This document shows positions 54,685 to 64,000 of a stretch of 64,000 bases of DNA, in pieces. Below the pieces are notes generated by a model. It was given only the letters and a program-made list of their open reading frames with translations. It had not been told where the DNA came from and made no database searches. The DNA comes from Caprimulgus europaeus. Lineage: Eukaryota > Chordata > Aves > Caprimulgiformes > Caprimulgidae. The stretch spans positions 72,459,474 through 72,523,473 of the forward strand of contig OU015528.1 of the NCBI GenBank assembly GCA_907165065.1, given 5' to 3'. Each line of letters starts with the position of its first letter. The stretch's first letter is position 1. The position numbers and the translations under genes are program-made.

Positions 54685-55583
54685 GAAGAAAAGGGGATGG
54701 GTACTGGTACCAAAGGAAAGGCTTTTCTCTGACTTCATGACCTTCAGACTGAAGCCCTGAAAGAAAACAGGGACTACACATATTGATCATTTTTACTAGT
54801 CATCCAGTTTATGTGTTTCTCTGGAAAGAAACGTACACGGAATAAAATTACTCTGTCCATCTTGGGATGCAATAAATCATAACAAGAAATTACCCAGCAT
54901 CATTTTGAAATAGGAATAGGTAGTAACTCAGTCATAAATAAAAGTAATCCTCAGACTTTGCCGAGGCCAAACTAGGGCTCATGAGGAACACCTATTGATA
55001 GAAAATTAAACCCCGTAATTTTGGGAACTATTTTTCCTTCATTTCTCCTTTACTTCCTCTTTGCTAACTCTGTGATTTTGTATTTCAAAAATGACAAAGA
55101 AAACATTTCTGCAAGACTGTATTAAATCTGCAGAATATTAAATTTCCTTCAGAAGCAAATTTCTATAGTCACACCTATAAACAGAAAAATAAGCCCAAAA
55201 CTGGAAAATTAGCTTTCTCCTTGATCTATATCAATTTGTTCCCCATACTGAAAGACTTAAATGACTTCCCATGAAGTGGGTAAAATATTAAAATCTGAAC
55301 AACTGCCAACTTAATTCTTCCTCTATATAAGTAGACAAGTTATTACCTTACAGTAACTGATTTGCCTTGGTCAGTTCATATAAAGAAATATATGCAAATG
55401 CCTAAATGAACACAAGCTGTAGGATCAACATCTAAACTAAGAGCCATAAATGAGGCTTTATGCTGGTGAGTGTGCTGTGGGGGTCCATCAAGAACTGGAG
55501 CTGGCACAACTAGTATTTCCCAGGGGGCAAAAAATTCTACTATAGAGCTCCACAGGACTTTGAAAGACTCTAGTGTACTATAC

Positions 55584-55605
55584 TTTTTTTTTTTTTTTTT
55601 TTTTT
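55584..55605. repeat. Poly(T) tract
   Basis: About 22 consecutive T followed by ATCAAGC. Poly(A) on the SEMA3A-sense strand. No element recognised next to it. Confidence 0.85.
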
Positions 55606-58600
55606 ATCAAGCTCAGTTCACCTTTAAGTGAAGGGGTTGTAGGTTTGTTTCATTCCTCACCCCCCCGACCCCACCCCAATCTGTCATTCTCCTTTGTGTG
55701 TAGTTCATGCACAGCAATTTCATGCAGCAGCAATATCAAAGCACACACCACTTACAAAATGTCTCCCTCTGAAATCTTCCAAATGGTAAGAAATGTTTTC
55801 ATAGGAAATCATGCCCACATTAAAGATCATGCACAAGATTAAGGAGTGAGCAGCCCTCAAGCTAATAAACCCAGCATACTAACTGGGATAACTGATAGAG
55901 TTGAAAGGGATATGCAGTGGCACTATTTGTCTTACAAATGGCTCAAAAGTCACATTTCTCCTTGTAGCAGGCAATACTGAGAGTAAATTTTGTCCCTAAC
56001 ATCACTGAAGGTCCATTGCTTTAGATTTTTTTTTTTACTTTACCCCTTCCTACTCCCACAGGACACTCCCACTCCCTCTTCCCCAGGCTGGACTGGGGTC
56101 CTGGGTCTTTAGGCTCTGTTAAAGGATTTCAGTGCTATGCTGGAGACGGGGAGCCAGCAAGAAAACGGGGATAAGGGTGAGGGTTGGTGATATAAAAGCT
56201 GGAAATCTGGCTGTAGATGTTCTTCAAAGGAAGGACCCTGACAGTAAAGGATGAACTTCTCTTTGGCAAACCCAAAGGGCCAGAAGTAATTTGACCAGAA
56301 AAATTGTGCCTGTCAGATGAACTTAGAAGCAGGCTTTCTAGATCCAGCCAGCACTGTATATTTAATTTTCAGATTCCCTCTTCACATCTTTGTTTACAAT
56401 AACAGATGAAAAGAATTACTTTTACTTTCTGCTTCCATGTTCTTCTATTTTCCCTAAGGCAACAACAATAATAAAATGAGTTAAAGGCAATACTGCTCAT
56501 TTATTGCCAACTTTGTTTTCCTAAGTATCACCAGATATGACTGAGGGACACTTGCTAAATTACACACCACTTTTTCTTTTTTATCTTTTTTTCTTTTTCT
56601 TCTTTCTTTCCAAATTAAATCATTACACACAGATGGATCTATAAGCCTAAGGAACCACTAATCTTCCTATGATTTAGGGAGGGTCTGGAAAACTCTAAAG
56701 GAAGCATACACTAGACAGCACATGACCGTTTTGGCCTAAATTAAGTATCATCATAACAAATGAGATGGTGAATTAAATTACAGTCATGTGATTCTACCTG
56801 CATGAACCATAAACTCAATAAATAAGTGCTAGTCACACTTAAATGCAAAGAAGCATGAAAAGAATATAGTTATATCATGTAGTGTAAAAAGTCTTTCTTC
56901 TTAACTGAGAATAGGTTTCTAATCTGAAGTGATCCTAAATTATCACCAAGAGAACTATCAAGCATAAAAAAGGCAATCACAGTTGAATTCAGGTAAGAGG
57001 TAGGTTAGAGGTAATCACTAGGTAAAATTTAATGGCAATTAAATAGCCCAAGTAGATGTCTATCTCCTATAAATTATAATACAGTCAGTGCTAATACACA
57101 CACAATTGTGCTGATAAACTTTAGCTTTTAAGGGAAATTACATGAAAGTGTAACTCCCTGTATGGACATGTTTGTTCATGTGACACAGCATAAGTAGAAA
57201 CTTGCTGGTACCACGCAAAAGTACTTGGTACTCTTTGTATCTGTTTGTATATAAACATTTATTTCTCACCAGAAACATCCAAGGAGAAGTCGATTTCATA
57301 CAGAATGAAAAGAGTGTATAAGTATCTGTCATCATGTAGCTTGTCCCATGTGACTTTGTTAAAGTACCTCTTTACATTTTAAGATTTATACATGTCAAGC
57401 CAGAAGAGACCATCTCAACAGTTTAATTTGAGCTAGGATCTTTAAAAGTGGCTAAATAAATTAGATAGTCAAATCATACTTGAAAATAACATCCTAAGGT
57501 GCCCTTCAGAAACACATCTTTAAAGCTTTCAAGTCACAGAAATCTATCATACCCTTTAATACAGATTTCTCTGAACTACTGCTATTGTGTCTCAGCCAAA
57601 TCTAGTGCAGAGACGTACGGACTAAACAACAGCCAAAACTTTTAAAATAATAGTAAAGTAATAGTTTAAGGACTAGATGAGCTTTCCAGTCAAGAAGCTA
57701 TCCCTACCCTATTCCTACCTGCAAAACTAAATAGTGTTTCTGGTAACTTTTGTAAACCACCCAAGCTTTGCTTTGCTGGTTTATGATGTTTTTTTGCAGT
57801 TGCCTATTATTTAATCCATATGTAATGCAGAGGTTGTCCTGTGTTTCTGCTAGGTCCCAGGTGCTTGTGAAATCTTAAAATCAAAATATTGAGGCTCACT
57901 AGTGAGGGATATGACTAGCAGCATGTCTGTACGGTAAGTTCAGTATAAAGCATGAGACATATTCTGTAGAGACTTTGTCTTCTTACACCATTGCCAAGGT
58001 CTGATCAGGAATCCTGAGAAATATTCACAGGACTTACAGCAACCAGAAGAGATCAAATGAGAGACTGAAGTCCAGAATAGCAAGAAATCCTCACAGAACT
58101 GCTCATTTAGTTGAATTATGTAAGCAAATGTCTTATTTGTTATTTATAGTCTTCAATTTTTCATGAACAATGTTACTTTGGTGCTTATGATATTCTATAC
58201 TGAGGAAACTGAAATATATTGTAATATTAAGTATTTACATGGGACAGTAATTATTATTTTATTGGAAAAAATATATATATTTTGTGGGGAGGTGGAGCAG
58301 TTAACTTCTATCAGAGAAGTCCTGCTGTAAGTATGGCATAGCCGGGGTGAGTCTTTCAGCCTCCCTTCTCAGCTTACCCATATGAAAAAAGATCTAAAGC
58401 ACGCTTTTAAAGGTTTATCTATCTATACAGTGAGTAAAGCTTAACTAATTAACATATCCTAAGCCCTTTAAGAAACAGAAATGAAAATGACTGTTAAAGG
58501 AACAAAGGGATATCAGGAGAGCGGGAACAGCCCAAATCAGCTGCTCTCCTCAAATCCCATGTGGCCTGTCCTGAGCTACAAACCTTCTGTGTCTAGATTG

Positions 58601-61133
58601 GCATGACTGACAGCCTCAGCGTAAGGAACCTCTCTGAAGGAGTGAAAATGACAGTAAATTACTTCTTATAATTATGAGAGGAAATGTGGGAGGTCATAGC
58701 TGAGGTTAGCAGTGGGGCAGCCACAGGGTTATACCGGTGCTGCAGCTGCTGCTGTGCACCTGGCCTGTTCGTGGGGACTCGCGTTTTCAGCACCGACTTC
58801 CCCTGGAGATCAATAATTAAAACAAGTTTTTTTAAAAAGACCTCAATGTAGAAAGTTCTGAGCCATCACAAATGAAGAGTATCTAATATCTTAGCAGTGG
58901 TACATGCTGAAAGCAATATTAAATTAAGTGTGTTTTATACGGCACTTTATTTGTCCTCTATTTCACTTGTTCCCTCTAATGAGAGTCTGTTGAGTTATTT
59001 TTATGGCCTTTACATTTCACACTCCCAAGGTACTGACAATGGCTTTAAGAAATAAATGAGGGAAGAATAAAAGTTTCTTAAAGATCTGTAATCTTTGTCT
59101 GTAATTATAGCTAAAGCAGTTACATTAAATACTTTGTAATGCACTGTTTCATGGCAAGAATAGGTAGCTGTAAATATCTAAAGATGATGGCCTGAACACA
59201 CCAAGATATATATTCCATCTTTCTAGCTGCCTGCCAAAACTGGACCCACATTAAATATGACCTATTGAGTATTTTTTTTAATTGCTCACTTACACTTGTA
59301 AAGAAATCTAAAAAAAAAAATTAAAAAGCAAAACCAGCACCAACAACTCATAAATGTGAAAAATATTTTTCAAACCAAATTATCTGATTCCAGTAGCATT
59401 CTGCTGTACTACTGTTATTCTCAGTTTGAGCTGCACTGTGTCCTGAACTTGGTGCTTGTGTTCTGCCTTATTCTTTTCCACCAGCTCATGGGAGTGCTGC
59501 CGCTAACACACAGGATCACCGCAGGCAGCTGGTGTGCCAGGGGCACACACAGCACTGGAGTGTGGTGTGGGCCTCACCTTTCACTTGTGATCAGCAGCTG
59601 TAGCTGTCCTAATATTATAGGAGAGTCCAGGTGAATAAAATAGTTACAGCATAGATAGTCCATCCTCTCAAGCTTACAGCAGTCAAAGAATGGGGACCTG
59701 AACTTCCCAGTTCACTCCACTGTCTCTGTTTATAATGAATGGATTGGAAACAGTCTAGTACAATGTATAAAACATGTTCTTACTACTATGAATTTCTAAA
59801 AAATAAAAGAGTATTCTTTCACTGTAGGTGCTGAATCTCTTATTAATTTTCTAGATTTCAACCCCAGCTATTAAAAAATCTGCTAATAATATCATAGTAC
59901 TTAGTATAAGATCAAGCTGTAAGGTTAGTTGATTTGCTCAGACATTTAATACTAGCCTTTTTTTTTTTTTTTTAACTTTGAATATTAGATATTCTAGTCT
60001 TCATCTTGCAGTGTAGTCCTGAAAAATATTTGTGAACATGAAGCTGGATTAATTTAAATGACAGCCCAAGTACCTGGCACTTTAGGAATCCCTTTGCATA
60101 TATAACTTAACCCACATTTCTCAGTTTTCAGCTAATCCACCTCTGCTGTTCCCAAATGGCTTTATATGAAGACAATTGTCCTCTATGGCCTAGGTAAAGA
60201 CTGATGAAACTATTTTTATTATGACCTAGGAAATTATTCAAATAGAGCTCTCTAGAGGCATATGGTTGGCATTATGAATATTTTACAGAATCATCTCTGA
60301 AAATCAGGCCAACAGCATATACACATGGGGCCAAGTTCCACTCTCAGATATACCTTGGCAACCACAATGATTTCCCATTTGGCCATGCTATGCAAGTATT
60401 TGTTTGGCTTATTGCATACATGTATTTTTTATCTTTTTTTCCCTTCTTCAGCTCTGTCTCCCCATTTCCCATATTGTTTTTATAAAGAAGACAGTTGTTA
60501 TCAGTGTGGAATAATTATTATGTGGAGGCTACTGGGTATGTTTCTCCAACCTCATAAATACAGGCAATAAGATGTACACTGGAATGAGGGAAAATGTACA
60601 GAAAATTTGGCCTAGTGTAGCACTGCCTTTCCTGAGGCACAAAAACTGATGCAGAATGTTAAAACCACTTTGAGCTCCATCTTGCGATGAACTCCATTCA
60701 GGAGAGGACTCGGGGAAACCCACCGACTCCAGTGATACACCACAAAGAGAAAGCACTTCTTGGAACTCACTGTAGGACTAGGACTTGGAGCAGGGCAAAA
60801 ATGGGTAAAAATATTATGTACCCTGAGATCAGGAGACAAATATACAAGGGTTAATATTTCTCATTCTGATGTTTCTCCTCCCTTCTCTTTCTTGATGACT
60901 TTTTTTTTTTTTTGGTGGATAAATTCAATTTTATTTGCATTATTTCAATTTATAAATTTAAAACCTTGTTCATAAAGGCAAAATTTAATTATAACTCAAG
61001 ATGGAAGTTATGATCAGATGTGTAAGCTTACAGAGAAGGAAAAATACAGTAAGAATTAACACAATAAGACATAATAAAATGTTTACGATGTTTTATAAAA
61101 GAAAAAAAAAATGTTAAAAAGATTTGTACTTAC

Positions 61134-61196
61134 CAGAATATCTTTTCCAGCCCACTTGCACTCATCCCTTCGGGAATGAGATACAGGCCAAACAAT
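61134..61196 (-). CDS. SEMA3A: SEMA3A coding exon 3
   Basis: 63-bp, 21-codon symmetric (phase 0-0) exon encoding IVWPVSHSRRDECKWAGKDIL. It belongs to the first blade of the sema propeller. The Cys of DECKW pairs, in known semaphorin structures, with the Cys of ECANF in the next exon. The acceptor is TTTAG (AG at 61198-61197) and the donor CTG|GTAAGT is a strong consensus. Because it is 63 bp and in phase, skipping would remove 21 residues without a frameshift but would unpair a conserved cysteine (inference). SHSRR rather than the mammalian SYTRR is a bird-like variant as I recall the sequences. Confidence 0.97.
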
Positions 61197-63924
61197 CTAA
61201 AGACACAGAACAAAAATCACGTTGTGTTATTTCATGCTTCTATAAGCACAAATTGCAGACCAAATGCTACAGAGTGTCTTTATCCAGTTTCTCTTTTCGC
61301 TAGTCTTTTCCTTATTTTTTTCTCTTCCAGAAAAATTGATGACAAATTAAATGATAGGAGCAAAATATGGGTAATAAGAATCATAGTAAAAACAATCTTG
61401 AAATACAGTATGTATTGTGAATCTCAGCTCCTGAATGCTAAAAATAAGAGGGCTGACTCTCCATTAAGTGAGTGTTCTTCCACTCTTGCAAATCTGTAAT
61501 GGAATTACATGTAATGGAATTGAGACCAAAAGCAAAAAATTGCAGATACTTACTAACAATAAATTGGATCTATGTGAAATACAATCTCATGTTACAGTTA
61601 CAGCATCAGAAATAAGCTGTTTGCCTCTTAAGTGTATCTACTAGTTTGCCTTTTTATTATGTTTCATTAATTAAAAAGAAGCCATGGTATTTAAAAAGTA
61701 TCACACTACCAAAATAGAAATGTTTATGCTGTTCCTATAGAGCTACCCTAACACAAGTAAACCTAAACCTAGGTTTACTGTAATGTTTGCTTAGCAGAAA
61801 ATGGATCTCACCTCATACAGAGAAAATCCAGAGACCCTCACAGTCAATTATTCATGGTTTTTTTAAAAAGCTTTTAGGAATTACATATAGAATAAAACAT
61901 GATCTTCCCATAAAATGCCGGGCTATTCATTTGGGAGCCTCAGATAATGCAATATGAATGGCCATAAGTCTGGATTACAGCCTTGGTGTTCAATACAGTT
62001 TGTTAAAAGAAAGTAAAAAGCAAAGTATTCAAAAAGAAAAGAAAAAAAAAAGAATTAATGAGGATGACAGAAGAGACTGAAGGAGATTTTATAGATTATA
62101 TTTGAAAAGACAGTTTGCAACCATAATTTAAATTCATTTTTTCTTAAATCTTAATGAAATCCAAACAGCAATCGAACATCTTAGGTCTACAAAATAAGTC
62201 TGAAAATTTTATGAGCAGATTCCCTCTCAAAGGATTCCTTGTACTTCCTGTTTCTATTGTCAGCTTAAAATGTGCAGAGATATGTGAAAATTTAAATTTA
62301 CTAGGTTGAAAAACAGTAATCAAACTTAACTCAGATCTCCTAAAAAGACCAGTTCAAGTTCAGTTCAAGTTTTGGGCAAAGATTTCTTTATTATGCAAAC
62401 CAGTATTCTAATCCATAAAATTAATGGCTAGATGTTCTTTTTCCTTACTCTCACAGCACAATATATTCTTCTCATTTGGCTTAAAAGTCAGCTAAATTGA
62501 AGCATTTTTAACAGACTGGAAAGTTTGGCTTTTTGGGTTGTGCGCCTTTGGAGTCATATGATACTATCAGCATTTAGATGGAAGCCTTGGTTCTCTTTTA
62601 CATGGTAGAAACAACTGGTGAAGCTCGAGCTTAAGTGCAGCACTGGCTGCATTGTGATTTTGATCAAAATTTCTTCAGTGACCCTCCTGTCTTTGGTGAA
62701 CAGATTCCCAAATTCTTTAAGCCTTTTGTTTATCCTTAGATTTAAAGTCTAAACTGTAAGTCTGTTATTTAAGACTGTTGCCAACATTCAGTTCCATGTT
62801 ACCAACAGCAATTCTTTATTTAATATAGTAATAATTGTATACAATTTCAAATAGTGTTCTAAAGGTATTTGAATATATAAGTATGTAAGATACAATTCTT
62901 CCCATTCTGCAGAGCTGTTTTCTGCAATGGAAGCACCTTCTTTCCTTTAATTATTCCAGATGTTTTGCACATTAAGCTATCAGTCCCTCAGAGAATTCAA
63001 ATAAATAGCTAGTTTCCTTTATAGCTGCTCTAAAGAGAATAGAAAAGAAAATACCCGTTTTTCCTTTTATCCTTTTTCCTTAGAGAATACAAATGAATAG
63101 CCTGTCTTCCCTCTGAACAGAAAACACAAGGTATTTATTGCTATCATCTTAGGAAGCTAATAGTCGAACGGGCAAAAGGTCAGGAACACCAAGAAAAAAA
63201 TCCCTGGGTATTGAAGCAATATATCTCCCATAAAAGGGTACTCTCTGGATTCTAAACTGTGCCATCAAAATACTTAAATATAATAGATCAAACCCCTATC
63301 CCATTGTTTACCTTCTTAGCATTTTGTCTTATTAAAATAAATGAAAAATGAAATTATTTATTTAGACTCCAACAAAAGAACATCACTGAATGGCTTGTCA
63401 GCTTTTAATTTGTCAACAACTTTTACTGGAAAATTATACTCTTCATCAAGAATGGCAAGCTTTTATGGCCTTATTCCTCTTTTACTATTGAATGCAGCAG
63501 CAGCAGAATGCCTACAAGTGCTGGGATAAAGGAGAGAAATCAACATTCGGACTCTCAAATAGCTTCTTTTTAGCTGCTAAATAAACAGAGAGTAATAAGG
63601 CCTTTTTGTTTAAACTGTCATAATAGTTGTTTGGGTTTTTTTTAATAGTAAACATAGAAATATGTCTTGTTTGGGAAATAGCTGGATTATTATAATTTAC
63701 TTTTTCATAGACTGAAAAAAGCATTGTAGATTATATAGTCAGAGGTTATAGCCTCATTATAAATTTCTCTTCATAGAGTCAGCAAATGTTTTTGTTGTAA
63801 TAGTATTCCTGACATTCAAACACATACTACATAATTCATACAGTCTCCAATATAATCCAAGTAATAACAATTCTGCAACATTAAAAGTATATATTTACAT
63901 TGTACAAAACATGAATGAAAGTAC
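61197..63924 (-). other. SEMA3A: SEMA3A intron between coding exons 2 and 3
   Basis: 2,728-bp intron, donor GTACTT and acceptor TTTAG. AT-rich. I see only A/T-rich low-complexity sequence, a tandem 11-bp duplication at 62350-62371, and a short GCA run near 63495 in a 62-codon open frame (63341-63529) with no recognisable protein. No convincing mobile element or RNA gene was recognised. Confidence 0.85.
62350..62371. repeat. Tandem duplication CAGTTCAAGTT x2
   Basis: Two identical adjacent 11-bp units. A small slippage-type duplication in the intron between coding exons 2 and 3. Confidence 0.85.
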
Positions 63925-64000
63925 CTTTTGATATTCCCTGATGTTAACCAGGTTGAAAGAAAATATGTGATCCTTTGCTCCAACGTACAGACGACTCCGT
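63925..64000 (-). CDS. SEMA3A: SEMA3A coding exon 2 (3' part, truncated by window edge)
   Basis: Minus-strand exon fragment, 76 bp visible; the first base is the last base of a codon completed outside the window (Glu in the family), then 25 codons starting RSRLYVGAKDHIFSF and ending REYQK. This is the first strand region of the sema beta-propeller, where RLYVGAKDHIFSF is nearly invariant in class-3 semaphorins. The exon ends CAAAAG followed by donor GTACTT (63924 downward), phase 0, so it joins ATT GTT TGG of the next exon to read QK-IVWP. The acceptor lies beyond position 64000. Exon number assumes the usual class-3 layout with one upstream coding exon carrying the signal peptide. Confidence 0.95.

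Noticed and set aside
54466-54790. Five long open frames with KEKKR- or FLFFS-type repeats
   Set aside because: They are translations of the AAAAG pentanucleotide array in different frames and strands.
59356-59634. 92-codon plus-strand frame with Cys and hydrophobic residues
   Set aside because: No recognisable family or splice context; treated as chance.

Overview
This is 64 kb of bird (sauropsid) nuclear DNA. It is AT-rich, has no operons or bacterial signals, and carries CR1 LINE fragments with the typical avian CR1 3' end. Almost all of it is intron. The one gene I can support is the class-3 semaphorin SEMA3A (collapsin-1), on the minus strand, entering at the right edge and leaving at the left edge. 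Five coding exons are recognisable (high to low coordinate): 64000-63925 (5'-truncated by the window), 61196-61134, 44597-44478, 12059-11966 and 4459-4340. They splice in frame with GT-AG boundaries and encode 157 complete or boundary-spanning codons (473 bp, under 1% of the window). This is the N-terminal half of the sema beta-propeller, about residues 66-222 by the mammalian numbering I recall. The signal peptide exon lies beyond 64000. The rest of the sema domain, the PSI and Ig domains and the basic tail lie beyond position 1.

Layout: 1-4339 is the start of the intron after the 4340-4459 exon, with an old antisense CR1 and a diverged ~110-150 bp duplicated unit. 4460-11965 is a 7.5 kb intron with a well-preserved 5'-truncated CR1 (7580-8298) and a hairpin-containing local duplication (10944-11024). 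12060-44477 is a 32.4 kb intron with CR1 tails, a TA microsatellite and many poly(A)/poly(T) tracts. 44598-61133 is a 16.5 kb intron with a G-rich run, a GC-richer open stretch (49095-49562) that may be a decayed retroviral or retroposed fragment, a 29-bp T tract and a long perfect AAAAG array. 61197-63924 is a 2.7 kb intron.

Most open reading frames of 60-130 codons here are chance frames in AT-rich DNA, frames through simple repeats, or pieces of CR1. I found no tRNA, rRNA, CRISPR array, second protein-coding gene or clear promoter. I do not see a new biological system. The most useful second looks are the diverged duplication at ~1.4/2.5 kb, the open stretch at 49.1-49.6 kb, the tandem splice donors at 11960-11969, the AAAAG array, and the scattered ancient-repeat motif.
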